Below, piece after piece: positions 1 to 10,311 of a stretch of DNA of 64,000 nt. The stretch is taken from positions 124,001-188,000 of the forward strand of contig JAXLYV010000003.1 in the NCBI GenBank assembly GCA_046351235.1. The letters run 5' to 3'. The notes below the pieces were generated by a model. The model searched no databases. It had not been told where the DNA came from and worked only from the letters and a program-made list of their open reading frames with translations. The DNA comes from JBBSAT01 sp046351235. GTDB lineage: Bacteria; Myxococcota_A; Polyangia; Polyangiales; Sandaracinaceae. A program made the position numbers and the translations under genes. How positions within the stretch are numbered: the first letter of the stretch is position 1; every line of letters begins with the position of its first letter.

Positions 1-1
1 C

Positions 2-3000
2 GACGCCGAGCGCGTCTCGGCGCCGCCGCCGCTTCCGTCCCGTCGCTCGGCGCCGCCGAGCGAGGCCGCAGCGAGCGAGGCCGCACCGAACGAGGCCGCA
101 CCGAACGAGGCCGCGCCGAGCGAAGCCACGCCGAAGGTGGCGGCGCCCAACGAGGCAGCCCCCGCGCCTGCCGCCCGTGGCACGGTCGACCGTGGCGCGC
201 AGGCGGCGCGGCGCAGCGTTCGGTCGCGCAAGCCGCGTCGCGAGCTGTTCCCGCTCGTCGGCAAGGACGAGAATGCCCGCCGCGCGCAGATCGATCTGCT
301 CTCGCGGCTGGCCGAGAAGGCACGAGGGGTTTCGGCCGCGCGTCTGTTCACGACGATCGCGGAGCTGGCCGAGACGATCGGAGACGGCGCCACGGCGGGG
401 CGCGCTCGCGAGCGCGCGCGCGCGTCGGCGCCGAACGACATCCTCGTGCTGCGCGCCGCGCGCCGCGCCGCCCAGCAGCGCGCGGACTGGCCCGAAGTGC
501 GCGCGACGCTCCGCGCCGAGGCCGAGCTGCCGGGCGCCAACGCGGCGCTCACCCTCTCGGCGCTCGCCGAGCTCGAGCTCGGCCCGCTGGCCGACGCCGC
601 CAGCGCCGCGCAGCTCGCGACCCGCGCGCTCGACGCAGCGCCCGCGTCCATCACGGCCGGCCTCGCGCTCCACGACGCGTCGCCCGGTGCGGCGCCCGAG
701 CGGGCGTGGGGCGCGCTCGCGACGGCCTCGGGCGAGACGCTCGGCGGCGCGCTCTTCGCACGTGCGCGGGCTCGCGCGCGCGAGCGCGAAGGCAAGCGGG
801 CCGACCTCGCGGGGGACGACGTCGAGGCGATCCTGGTACGCGCGCGATCGGCGGCCGCCGACGGCGCCGCCGCGCCGCTCGCCGAAGCGCTCGCGCAGCT
901 CGCGCAGCGCCCGATCGCGACCGACGTGGCGGACGCGGCGCGCCGCGGCTCGGCACTCGCGCAGGCGCGCACGGGCGATGGTCGTGCCGCGCTCGCCCGC
1001 GTGGGCGCCTTCGAGGGCGCGAGCGTCTCGACGCTCCGCACGGCCGCGCGCCTCGCGGCCAGGGTAGGCGATCGCGAGCGCGAGCTCGCGGCGCTGCGCG
1101 CGTGGGCCGCGGCCACGAGCGGCAGCGATCGCGCGACGGCGCTCGCGCGCCTGGCCGACCTCGCGATCGAGGCCGGCGATCTCGATGCCGCCGAGGCCTC
1201 TCTCCGCGACGCCTCGCTCGCGGATGCTTCGCTCGGGACGCTCCGCATCGTCCGCGATCGCATCGTCCGCAAGGACCCCGCCCGCGCCGGGCGCTCCGAC
1301 GGCTCGGAAGGCGCGCTCGCGCTCGCGGCGAAGGTCGCGATCGACGTCGACGACGCGGGCCGCGAGATCGAGCTGCTCGGGCGCGCCCGCGCCGAAGAGG
1401 ACGCGCCCGTCACCGCGGACGTGCTCTCCCTCGATGCCGCGCTCCTCGCGGAGAACGGCGGGCTCGCACAGGTCGATCCCGCGCCCGTCGACCAGGGCTT
1501 GCTGCGCGAGGTCGAGCGCACCCCCGCCGACGCGCGCACGCCTCCGCTGCTCGCGCTCGCCGATCGTTACGGTCAGCGCAACGATTTCGCCGCGCGCGAG
1601 CAGGCGCTGCGCGATGCCCGCTCGCTCTCGCCCGGCGAGGCGATCGTGGTGCGCCCGCTCGCGCAGTTGCTCGCCGGTCGCTCTCCGCGCGAGGCCGCCG
1701 CGCTCTGGCTCGAGGAGGCCAGCGCGGCGCCGGATGCGCGCGCGGCGTTCGCGGCGTCGATGGCGGGCCGCTTGCTCGAGGGCGATGCCGCCGTGATGGC
1801 CCATCGCCGTGCCCTCGATGCCCAGCGCACGCACGCGCCCTCGATCGAGGCGCTCGAGCGACACGCGCGCCAGACGGGCGACGTGAAGCTGCTCGAGGAC
1901 GCGCTCGATCGCGGCCTCGCGCTGCCCACCGTCGATCTCGATCGTGCGGCGCAGCTGGTCCGGCTGGCGCTCGTCCGCTCCGAGGATGCCGCGGCGGCGG
2001 CGCGCACGTTCGAGCAGGCCCGCGCGCTGGTCCCGAGTGACCCGGTGCTCGCCGACCTCGCGCTGCGCTTGGCCGACGCGCTCACCCCGTCGCAGCGCGC
2101 CGAGCTGGCCGAGCGTGCGGCCGCGAGCGCCCCGCCGGTGCTCGTCCCGGCCTACCGGCTCGCGCATGCGGCGGCCCTCGAGGACGCGGGGCAAGCCGCC
2201 GAGGCGGCGGCGGTCGTGCGCGAGCTGCTCGAGGTGCCGGGCGCCGTGGGACGTGCCGCGCGTCGCGCGCTCGATCGCCTCGAGATCGCCCAAGGCGACG
2301 TCACGCGCGTCGCGGAGCGCCGCTTCGCCGCCCTCCGGGAGGCGCCGGAGAACGACGAGGTCTCTCGCGTTCGCGCGCTCGAGGAGCTCGCCGCGCTCGA
2401 TCTCGAGGTGCGCAAGGACGTCTCGTCGGCCGCGGCGTCGCTGTCGGGGATCGTCGAGCTGCGCCCCAAGCACCTCTTCGCGCTGCGCACGCTCGAGCGC
2501 CACGCGATGGAGAGCGACCGCGGCCTCGATCTGGCGGCGCTCTGCGAGCAGATCCTGAAGGCCGATCTCGCGCCCGAGGACGCGGCCGCGCACCTGCGCC
2601 TGGTCGTGCGCCTGCGCCTCGCGCCGGCCGACGCCCGCGGCGATGCCGCCGACGAGGCCGTGCTCGCCGCGCGCGCCCACGTCGGAGACGACCCGTGGAC
2701 GTTGCGCCGCGTGATCACCGCCGCGCACGCGAAGCAAGATCCGAACGTGGCCCTCGAGGCCGAGCGCGCGCTCGCCGAGCGCCTCGCGGGGGCCATCGAG
2801 CGCGGCACGCTCGCGCTCCGCGCTTCGCACAGCCTCGCGCGCGCGCAGATCGGCGTCCCGACCGCGAGCGCGCGCGGGGCCGAGCTGCTCGCGCCCTTCG
2901 CGGCGGCAGCGCCCGGGCACGGACCGCTCTGGGAGGAGCTCGCGGATCTGCACGAGAGCGCCGGCGCCCACGCGGCCGCCGTCGACGCGCTCGAGGCCGC

Positions 3001-4867
3001 CGCCGCGGCGGCGATGGTCCCGGCCCGCAAGGTCGCTCTGCTCCACCGCGGCGCGGTCATCGCGACCGATCGCGCCGACGACGACGAGCGCGCGCTCGCA
3101 CTGCTCGACGCCGCCTCGCAGATCGACGTCGCGTACGCCGACGTCTTCGAGCGCATGCGCACGATCCTCGAGCAGAAGGGCGATCGCGCGCGGCTCTCGG
3201 AGCTCGTGCGGCGTCGTGCGGCCGCGGGCGGCGACGGCGCGATGCTCGTCGAGCTGCACCTCGCGGAGGCGGGCCTGCGGGAGGCCGAGGGCGACAGCGA
3301 AGGCGCGAAGAACGCGCTGAAGGCCGCGCTCGCGCTCGCGCCCGAGAAGCTCGAGGCGCTCCGCAAGCTCGCGCAGCTCTGCCTCGCGGGCGAGGACTAC
3401 CGCACGGCGGCCGACGCGCTGATCCGCATCGCGCGCATCCGCAAGGATCGCGAGGAGCTGCGCTGGGTGTTCTTCACGCTCGGCGACATCTACGACAAGC
3501 ACATCCCCGATCCGAAGCGGGCCGAGGCGGCGTTCTTGCGCGTGCTCAAGCTCGAGCCCGAGGACCTCGCCTCGATGGAGCGCCTCGCCGAGCTCTATCA
3601 GCGCGAGAAGCAGGCCCCGCAGGCGGCGGAGATGCTCGAGCGGCTCGCGAAGACCGAGGTCGATCCCGATCGCGTCCGCAAGCACCAGCTCGCGCTCGCG
3701 AACGTGCTCGAGACCGGCGGCGATGCGCGCAAGGCCGAGCAGGTGCTCGAGACCGCGCGCCGCGCGGCGCCGACGGAGCTCGAGACGCTGCGTGCGCTCG
3801 CCGACTTCTACGGTCGCCAGCGCGCGCAGACCGCGCACGCGATGCACCTCAACCGGGCGGTGGTCGACTTCCGCCACGCGCTGATGACCGATCTCTCGGA
3901 CACGCAGGCCTGGCTCGGCCTCGTCGAGGTGCTCGGCTGGCGCGGCAAGCGCGACGCCGCGAAGGCGGCGGCCTCGCTCGCGATGGGGCTCGGCGTCGTC
4001 GACGTGGAGCTCGCGCGTCTGCTCGACGCCTCGGGAGGCGCCCCGGGCGCGGGCCTGCGCGGCGCCGATCCGGATCTCGACGATCTGCTCGCGCCGCCCA
4101 CGCTCACGGCGCCCACGCGCGCCGTCTTCCGTCTGCTCGGCGCGGCCCTCGAGAAGGTGCTGCCCTTCGACCCGCGCACGTTGCGCGCCGAGAAGCTCGG
4201 GCCGAAGGACACCGCGCTGCGACCGATCGCGATGGAGATTGCGCAGTGGATGCAGCTCCCCGACGTGGAGATCTGGCTCGCGCCGACGGCGGGCCGCGTG
4301 TGCATGCCCGTCTCGAGCCAGCCGGTGGCGCTGGTGGTCGGGCGCGACCTCCTCGCGGCCGACGAGCGCGAGCGCACGTTCCTGCTCGCGCGCGCGCTGC
4401 GGATCGCCAAGAGCCAGCTGACGCTCGCGATGCGTGCGCAGCCGGCCGAGCTCGCGGCGCTGCTCGCGGGCCTCGTGCTCAACTTCGATCCGCACTACCA
4501 GCTGCCGATGGGTGTCGACGCCGCGACGGCGCAGGACTTCATGCGCCGCGTCGCGCGCCAGCTGCCGCGGCGTGCCCAGGAAGAGATCGGCCCCGTCGTC
4601 TTCGAGATGGCGGGCGCACCCGAGTACGACCCGCCCAAGCTCCCGCTCGCCGTCTCCGAGCTCGGTGACCGCGCCGCGCTCTTGATGACGGGCAATGCGC
4701 CGGCCGCGGTCTCGGCGCTGGCCAAGCTCGCGGGCGACGCGTCGTTCCCTGCCGATCCCGCGGGGCGCATCGCCGTCGTGCGACGCTCGGCGGAGTCGAC
4801 GTCGCTCGTCTCGTTCGCGCTCTCGGACGCGCACTTCGAGGCTCGCCACCGCGCGGGCCTGAGCTGA
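2..4867 (+). CDS. Giant TPR-repeat protein, 5' end outside window
   Basis: The frame is open from the left edge, so the true start lies upstream; a GTG at 137 is possible but the Pro-Asn/Ser-Glu-Ala-Ala pentapeptides before it continue the same frame and look coded. The protein is at least 1,600 residues, almost entirely Ala/Arg/Glu-rich helical pairs typical of degenerate tetratricopeptide repeats. The best TPR-like stretch is around 3,300-3,800 (aggregates such as ALKAALALAPEKLEALRKLA). The last ~250 residues differ: a compact domain with Trp/Pro-rich segments (IAQWMQLPDVEIWLAP). No signal peptide can be judged because the N-terminus is missing. It lies 6 bases before the next gene and probably heads that operon. 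Long TPR scaffolds are common in myxobacteria; the specific role is unknown. Confidence 0.85.
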   Translation, partial: DAERVSAPPPLPSRRSAPPSEAAASEAAPNEAAPNEAAPSEATPKVAAPNEAAPAPAARGTVDRGAQAARRSVRSRKPRRELFPLVGKDENARRAQIDLLSRLAEKARGVSAARLFTTIAELAETIGDGATAGRARERARASAPNDILVLRAARRAAQQRADWPEVRATLRAEAELPGANAALTLSALAELELGPLADAASAAQLATRALDAAPASITAGLALHDASPGAAPERAWGALATASGETLGGALFARARARAREREGKRADLAGDDVEAILVRARSAAADGAAAPLAEALAQLAQRPIATDVADAARRGSALAQARTGDGRAALARVGAFEGASVSTLRTAARLAARVGDRERELAALRAWAAATSGSDRATALARLADLAIEAGDLDAAEASLRDASLADASLGTLRIVRDRIVRKDPARAGRSDGSEGALALAAKVAIDVDDAGREIELLGRARAEEDAPVTADVLSLDAALLAENGGLAQVDPAPVDQGLLREVERTPADARTPPLLALADRYGQRNDFAAREQALRDARSLSPGEAIVVRPLAQLLAGRSPREAAALWLEEASAAPDARAAFAASMAGRLLEGDAAVMAHRRALDAQRTHAPSIEALERHARQTGDVKLLEDALDRGLALPTVDLDRAAQLVRLALVRSEDAAAAARTFEQARALVPSDPVLADLALRLADALTPSQRAELAERAAASAPPVLVPAYRLAHAAALEDAGQAAEAAAVVRELLEVPGAVGRAARRALDRLEIAQGDVTRVAERRFAALREAPENDEVSRVRALEELAALDLEVRKDVSSAAASLSGIVELRPKHLFALRTLERHAMESDRGLDLAALCEQILKADLAPEDAAAHLRLVVRLRLAPADARGDAADEAVLAARAHVGDDPWTLRRVITAAHAKQDPNVALEAERALAERLAGAIERGTLALRASHSLARAQIGVPTASARGAELLAPFAAAAPGHGPLWEELADLHESAGAHAAAVDALEAAAAAAMVPARKVALLHRGAVIATDRADDDERALALLDAASQIDVAYADVFERMRTILEQKGDRARLSELVRRRAAAGGDGAMLVELHLAEAGLREAEGDSEGAKNALKAALALAPEKLEALRKLAQLCLAGEDYRTAADALIRIARIRKDREELRWVFFTLGDIYDKHIPDPKRAEAAFLRVLKLEPEDLASMERLAELYQREKQAPQAAEMLERLAKTEVDPDRVRKHQLALANVLETGGDARKAEQVLETARRAAPTELETLRALADFYGRQRAQTAHAMHLNRAVVDFRHALMTDLSDTQAWLGLVEVLGWRGKRDAAKAAASLAMGLGVVDVELARLLDASGGAPGAGLRGADPDLDDLLAPPTLTAPTRAVFRLLGAALEKVLPFDPRTLRAEKLGPKDTALRPIAMEIAQWMQLPDVEIWLAPTAGRVCMPVSSQPVALVVGRDLLAADERERTFLLARALRIAKSQLTLAMRAQPAELAALLAGLVLNFDPHYQLPMGVDAATAQDFMRRVARQLPRRAQEEIGPVVFEMAGAPEYDPPKLPLAVSELGDRAALLMTGNAPAAVSALAKLAGDASFPADPAGRIAVVRRSAESTSLVSFALSDAHFEARHRAGLS
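56..160 (+). repeat. 15-bp tandem repeat encoding PxEAA pentapeptides
   Basis: About seven imperfect 15-base units, consensus ccgaacgaggccgca, in frame with the TPR protein. They encode PSEAA, ASEAA, PNEAA, PNEAA, PSEAT, PKVAA, PNEAA. This is a flexible acidic Ala/Pro linker and explains why a start at 137 is doubtful. Confidence 0.85.
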
Positions 4868-4873
4868 CGCCCC

Positions 4874-5467
4874 GTGCGCATCGGGCTCTTGGGACCGGGT
4901 GAGGACGAGGCACTCTTCCGCGAGGCCGTCTCGTTCCTGCTCGGGACCGGGGACGCCGAGCAGATCGTCTACCTCGGCGAGGCCGAGTTCCTCGAAGCGG
5001 CCACGGCGCGCTGGGTCGCCGAGCTCGGCGTCGCGACGGAAGAGGACTTCCGGCGCCGGACGCTCGAGGTCGCGATGTCGGGCAGCGCCGAGGACGTCGA
5101 CGGCTTGCTCTCGCGCGACGCGATCACGGCGAGCCTCGCGCAGATCCGGAAGCTCCCGCCCGCGCCGGCGCGCGCGATCGAGCTCATCGACGACCGCGTC
5201 GTGGTCTTCGTGCACGACAAGGCCGTGCTCGACGAAGAGGACATCGCGAACGCCGCGATGGTCGCGTACGGCAAGGCGAGCGAGGCCGGCGTGCGGCGCT
5301 TCGGCAAGCGGCTCTTCGTGACGCCGGGCCCGCTCGCGGGACGCCGCGTCGCCATGATCGAGGACGAGCGCGACGGGGCCTTCGTGGCGATCCTCGAGCT
5401 GAGCGGGAAGGCCGTCGTGCGCGAGGCGCTCGGCGGCGGATCGACGAAGCTCACGGTGACGGGATGA
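4874..5467 (+). CDS. Conserved protein of unknown function in the nadD operon
   Basis: This gene encodes 197 residues from a GTG start 6 bases after the TPR gene. The N-terminus (MRIGLLGPGEDEALFREAV, then QIVYLGEAEFLEAA) has the layout of a calcineurin-like phosphoesterase (MRI-L-D-H...-LGD), but the metal-binding Asp and His residues are missing, so any relation is only to the fold. The second half is alternating beta strands and helices (AIELIDDRVVVFVHDKAVLDEEDI; RVAMIEDERDGAFVAILEL). There is no signal peptide or membrane segment, so it is probably cytoplasmic. Its stop overlaps the ATG of nadD by 4 bases, which suggests translational coupling. Function is not recognised. Confidence 0.75.
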   Translation: MRIGLLGPGEDEALFREAVSFLLGTGDAEQIVYLGEAEFLEAATARWVAELGVATEEDFRRRTLEVAMSGSAEDVDGLLSRDAITASLAQIRKLPPAPARAIELIDDRVVVFVHDKAVLDEEDIANAAMVAYGKASEAGVRRFGKRLFVTPGPLAGRRVAMIEDERDGAFVAILELSGKAVVREALGGGSTKLTVTG

Positions 5468-6024
5468 GCGACGCCGTCGGCGTCTTCGGCGGTGCGTTCG
5501 ACCCGCCCCACGCCGGCCACGTGCTCCTCGCGGCCTACGCGCTCTCGGTCGCGCCCGTCGCGCGCGTGCTCGTGGTGCCGACGTTCCGGCATCCCTTCGG
5601 CAAGGACATGGCGCCCTACGACGACCGTATCGCGATGTGCGAGGCCGCCTTCGCGCCGCTCGCGGGCGTTCGCGTCTCGCGGATCGAGGAGACCCTCGAG
5701 GGCGCGAGCTACACGGTGCGCACGCTCGAGGCGCTCCACGCGGCGATGCCCGGAGCGAGCTTCCGGCTCCTCGTCGGCTCGGACGTGCTGCCCGAGACGC
5801 CGCGCTGGCGCGAGTGGGATCGTGTCGTGAGCCTCGCGCCGCCCTGGGTCGTGGGCCGGAGCGGGTCCGAGTCGATCGAGGATGCGCCGGACCTGCCGGC
5901 CATCTCGTCGACGCTGGTGCGCGCGCGCTATGCGCGTGGAGAGAGCGTGGAGCGGCTCGTGCCGCGGAGCGTGGACGCGCTCGTGCGGGCCCGCGGGCAC
6001 TACGGCGCGCGGCCGCACCCATGA
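5464..6024 (+). CDS. nadD: Nicotinate-nucleotide adenylyltransferase NadD-like
   Basis: The 186-residue product fits the NadD family, which adenylates nicotinate mononucleotide in NAD synthesis. The nucleotidyltransferase signature GGAFDPPHAGH is at residues 9-19. A second motif, ISSTLVRAR, sits near residue 148 where the family has its ISST phosphate-binding segment. The length is slightly short (family about 190-220). The ATG overlaps the previous stop and its own stop overlaps the next ATG, each by 4 bases, so it is in the middle of a tightly coupled operon. A related NMN or phosphopantetheine adenylyltransferase activity cannot be fully excluded, but the combination of both motifs favours NadD. 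Confidence 0.88.
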   Translation: MSDAVGVFGGAFDPPHAGHVLLAAYALSVAPVARVLVVPTFRHPFGKDMAPYDDRIAMCEAAFAPLAGVRVSRIEETLEGASYTVRTLEALHAAMPGASFRLLVGSDVLPETPRWREWDRVVSLAPPWVVGRSGSESIEDAPDLPAISSTLVRARYARGESVERLVPRSVDALVRARGHYGARPHP

Positions 6025-6799
6025 CCCGCGCGTGGCGCGTGCTGATCGTCGGTCGCGGGCGCCTCGGGAGCAGCCTCGCTCGCGCGCTCCATCGGCGCGG
6101 CGCGCACGTTGCGTCCTGGGCGGGCCGTGGCCGCTGGCCTCGCGTCGCGCCGCCGATCGACGTGGTGCTCGTGGCCGTCGCCGATCCGCACGTGCCGGCG
6201 ATCGCCGCGCGGCTCGCGCCTCTCCTCGCCGCGCGCACGCCCGTGCTCCATGCGAGCGGCGCGCTCTCGATCGACGCGCTCGCCGCGCTCGCGCCGCGGC
6301 CGCTGGGCGTGCTGCATCCGCTGGTCTCGTTCGCTTCGCGGCGCGCGCCGCGCCTCGAGGGGACGACGGTCGTGATCGATGGCGCGCCGGCCGCGGTCCG
6401 CGCGGCGCGGCGTGTCGCGAGGCTGCTGGCGATGCGCGCGCTCGTGCGCCCGCTCCACGGGCCGCGCTACCACGCCGCCGCCGCGCTCGTGGCGAACGGC
6501 GCCGCCGCGCTCGCCCACGAGGCCGTGCGCGTGCTCGACACGCTGGGCCTTCCGCAGCGCGACGCGCAGCGCGCGATCGGCGCGCTGCTCGGCACCGTCG
6601 CCGACAACGTCGCCCGCATCGGCGTGCCGGCCGCGCTCACGGGCCCCGTCGTGCGTGGAGACGCAGGCGCGGTCGCACGCCACCGCGCCGCGCTCGATCC
6701 TCGCGCGCGCCGCGCCTACGACGCCGTGCTCCCCGTGATCGTCGAGGTCGCGCGCGAGGCCGGCCTCGCGCCCGCCCAGGCGCGCGCGATCGAGCGCGC

Positions 6800-6815
<16 letters not shown>
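6021..6815 (+). CDS. Rossmann-fold oxidoreductase with DUF2520-type C-terminus
   Basis: This 264-residue protein starts with a dinucleotide-binding fold (VLIVGRGRLGSSLARAL, residues 7-23). Next comes VVLVAVADPHVPAIA, which matches the NAD(P)-binding half of ProC/PanE-like reductases. The C-terminal half is all-helical with conserved spacing (GPRYHAAAALVANGAAALAHEAV; TGPVVRGDAGAVARHRAAL), as in the Rossmann-like/DUF2520 family, whose substrate is generally unknown. It is cytoplasmic. The start overlaps nadD by 4 bases. Its last 16 bases overlap the 3' end of the convergent kinase gene. Confidence 0.85.
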
Positions 6816-8236
<1,421 letters not shown>

Positions 8237-8273
8237 CTATGCCGGTGAGGGGCCTCGGCGCAAGCGTGTCCGG

Positions 8274-8597
8274 TCACGCGTCGCCGGTCTTCGGGACGCG
8301 GGGCCGGATTCCGGTCCCAGCGGCACGTCCCGGCTCGAGCGGCAGCGAGCAGACGCGACAGATGGGCTTCTCGGAGGCCAGGCGATTCAGGGTCCCGCCT
8401 GCGAACACGAAGGCGAACGCGCTCGGGATCATGCAGAAGTAGTCCGCCCCGAGGATCGGCGAGAGCACCAGGAGGACGAGGACGCCCCCCCACCAGACGA
8501 TCCGGAGGCGAGCCCAGCCATGCCACGGGACGATCGCCGAGACGACGTCGTCGCAGCGCGGGCAGTACATCTGGGGGTCGAGATCCGGGCTCGCCAC
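8274..8597 (-). CDS. Small zinc-ribbon-like membrane protein
   Basis: The GTG start at 8597 gives 107 residues; an ATG at codon 9 is possible. Two Cys pairs, CPRC (residues 12-15) and CRVC (about 80-83), flank two hydrophobic stretches (IVWWGGVLVLLVLSPILG and FCMIPSAFAFVFAGG). The layout predicts two membrane helices with both Cys pairs on the same side, able to form one shared metal site. No family is recognised. It lies 60 bases downstream of the ExbD-like gene on the same strand and may be cotranscribed. Confidence 0.6.
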   Translation of the reverse strand: MASPDLDPQMYCPRCDDVVSAIVPWHGWARLRIVWWGGVLVLLVLSPILGADYFCMIPSAFAFVFAGGTLNRLASEKPICRVCSLPLEPGRAAGTGIRPRVPKTGDA

Positions 8598-8657
8598 GCC
8601 CCGAGGGTGGGGCCGCGCGCGACGACGCGCAACGCGGTCGCCTCATTCGGGGTCGCG

Positions 8658-9179
8658 TCAGCGCACGCCTGCCGACAGGTGCACGTCTGGGAAGAAGAGC
8701 TGCGAGCCGTCGGTCCGGAGCGCGTCCATCGCCTGCACGAGCGCGCCGTAGGGCACCTCGGGGTCGGCGCTCAGCGTCACGTCGTGCTCCTCCGGCATGG
8801 CGCCGTGAAGCCGCGCCGCGCAGCGGCCGAGAGCCTCCACGTCGTAGCCCTCGCCGACCCGCGCCGCGACGGGGTCCGGGGCGCCGGCGACGCAGCCCGC
8901 GCCGATCCGGCCGGTCGCGCTCCGCAGGATCGCGCCCTGGGAGGTGAGCGTCACGCTCAGCTCGAGGCCTTCCCGGCGCCCGGGCCCGAAGGAGGGCAGC
9001 TCCGCCCGCACCTCGCTCACCGTGGCGACCATCGTGATCGTGGCGAGCAGGAAGAGCATCAGGTTCGTCACGATGTCGAGGAAGGGCACGATGTTCAGCT
9101 CGCCGCTGCCCTCCGGCGCCTCGGCGCGGCGCGAGAGGGCTCGGCGGAACAGGCGTCGGGCGCGCAGGGCGGTGGTCAT
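8658..9179 (-). CDS. ExbD/TolR-family protein
   Basis: The ATG at 9179 gives 173 residues, in the family's usual range; longer upstream frames run into non-coding sequence. Residues 27-55 (ELNIVPFLDIVTNLMLFLLA) are the typical ExbD/TolR membrane helix, including the essential Asp at 35. The periplasmic part ends in DVTLSADPEVPYGALVQAMDALR, the usual C-terminal D-x-x-x-Y-x-x-V/L pattern. These proteins work with ExbB/TolQ/MotA-type channels to use proton motive force, but no such partner gene is present in the window. It could serve a partner encoded elsewhere. Two extra cysteines (ACRL-type region near GRCAARL and GAGCVAG) are unusual. Confidence 0.88.
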   Translation of the reverse strand: MTTALRARRLFRRALSRRAEAPEGSGELNIVPFLDIVTNLMLFLLATITMVATVSEVRAELPSFGPGRREGLELSVTLTSQGAILRSATGRIGAGCVAGAPDPVAARVGEGYDVEALGRCAARLHGAMPEEHDVTLSADPEVPYGALVQAMDALRTDGSQLFFPDVHLSAGVR

Positions 9180-9229
9180 GCCCCTACCGACAACGTGCCG
9201 TGTTGCGCGTTCCCGGTCCTCGAAACGCC

Positions 9230-9262
9230 GAGAGGCCCGGGCCACCGCGGCCCGAGCCTCTC
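9230..9262 (-). terminator. Hairpin terminator after the Dam-like gene
   Basis: This is a 14-bp inverted repeat (GAGAGGCCCGGGCC / GGCCCGAGCCTCTC) with one mismatch and a 5-base loop. It lies 24 bases beyond the stop of the minus-strand methyltransferase gene, with a short TTT after it on that strand. The core GAGGCCCGGG recurs in the hairpin at 21123-21150. Confidence 0.65.
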
Positions 9263-9285
9263 CGAGAAGCGCTTCGGCAAGCACT

Positions 9286-10206
9286 TCAATAATTGCGGAC
9301 CACGACCTCCGAGACGAGCCCGCGCTTGTCGGCATCACAGTTGATCGCGCGCGGCGCCGCGACCGTGTCGATGCGGTAGCGCGCGTAGATCTCGCGGATG
9401 AACGGCACGTCGCTGTTGCTGAGCATGATCTTGCAGCCGCGGCGATCGAGCTCGTTCACCACGTCACGCAGGCGCGTCTGGTCCTCGCGCGCGAAGCCAT
9501 CGGCGCCGTAGGCGACGAAGCTCGCCGTCGTGCTCACGGGCTCGTAGGGCGGGTCGAGGTAGACGAAGTCACCGGGCTTGGCGAGCGAGAGGAGGCCCTC
9601 GAAGCTCGTGTGCTTGATCTCGGCGCGCTGGAGCACGCTGCTCGCGCTGCGCAGCGCGTGCTCGTCGAGGATGCGCGGGTTCTTGTAGCGGCCCTCGGGC
9701 ACGTTGAACTCGCCGCGGCGGTTCACGCGGTGCAGGCCGTTGAAGCACGTCTTGTTGAGGTAGACGAAGGCGGCCGCGCGCTCGTTGCGGCTCATCGCGC
9801 GGCGCTCGGCGTTGTAGCGCTCGCGCACGCGGTAGTAGGTGCCGGTCGCGGCGTGGGCGGCGGAGAGCACGCCGAGCTCGTCGATGACGCCCTCGACGTC
9901 GTCGCGCACCGCGAGGTAGGTGTCGACGAGGGACGCGTTCAGGTCACAGAGGAGCGCACGCTGCGGGCTGCGCGCGAAGAACATCGCACCGCCGCCCGTG
10001 AAGGGCTCCACGTGGCGCATGCGGTCGGCGCCGGGCGGGAGCAGCGGGAGCAGCTGCGAGAGGAGCTTGCCCTTGCCGCCCACCCACTTGAGGAAGGGCG
10101 AGGCCTCCCGAAGGGAGGGGCGCTCGATCGGCAGTGCCTCGCGGGCGAGCCTGGGAGCGGGACGACGAGCGAGCTTGACCCGAGCAACCGCCTGCGATGT
10201 AGCCAT
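9286..10206 (-). CDS. Orphan Dam-type adenine DNA methyltransferase
   Basis: The protein has 306 residues from the ATG at 10206 (a TTG at 10242 would add 12). It matches D12-class (alpha) N6-adenine methyltransferases: FLKWVGGKGKLL (residues 38-49), the AdoMet-binding EPFTGGGAMFF (67-77), the NKTCFNGLHRVN segment (151-162) and the catalytic DPPY (218-221). The basic N-terminal extension (RVKLARRPAPRLARE) is longer than in Dam. No restriction endonuclease gene is nearby, so it is probably a solitary regulatory or repair-associated methyltransferase; the target, GATC by analogy, cannot be read from the sequence. A good promoter precedes it (10214-10242). Confidence 0.92.
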   Translation of the reverse strand: MATSQAVARVKLARRPAPRLAREALPIERPSLREASPFLKWVGGKGKLLSQLLPLLPPGADRMRHVEPFTGGGAMFFARSPQRALLCDLNASLVDTYLAVRDDVEGVIDELGVLSAAHAATGTYYRVRERYNAERRAMSRNERAAAFVYLNKTCFNGLHRVNRRGEFNVPEGRYKNPRILDEHALRSASSVLQRAEIKHTSFEGLLSLAKPGDFVYLDPPYEPVSTTASFVAYGADGFAREDQTRLRDVVNELDRRGCKIMLSNSDVPFIREIYARYRIDTVAAPRAINCDADKRGLVSEVVVRNY

Positions 10207-10213
10207 GTGTGCG

Positions 10214-10242
10214 ACAGTAAGCGCACATGTAGGTACACCCAA
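10214..10242 (-). promoter_or_regulatory. Sigma-70-type promoter giving leaderless dam-like mRNA
   Basis: On the minus strand TTGGGT (10242-10237) and TACTGT (10219-10214) are separated by exactly 17 bases. The second hexamer is 7 bases from the ATG at 10206. Transcription would start at or one base before the start codon. An inverted repeat TGTGCG/CGCACA (10208-10213 and 10222-10227) brackets the -10 element and may be an operator. Confidence 0.65.
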
Positions 10243-10311
10243 GAAAACGGCAGATCGTCACGATCCGCGCGGGCGGTCGAGCCTGGCGAGGCGACGGAGG
10301 GGCGCCGCCCG

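Noticed and set aside
9286..10206. Restriction-modification system
   Set aside because: Only the methyltransferase is present; neighbours are an ExbD-like protein and a lipoprotein.
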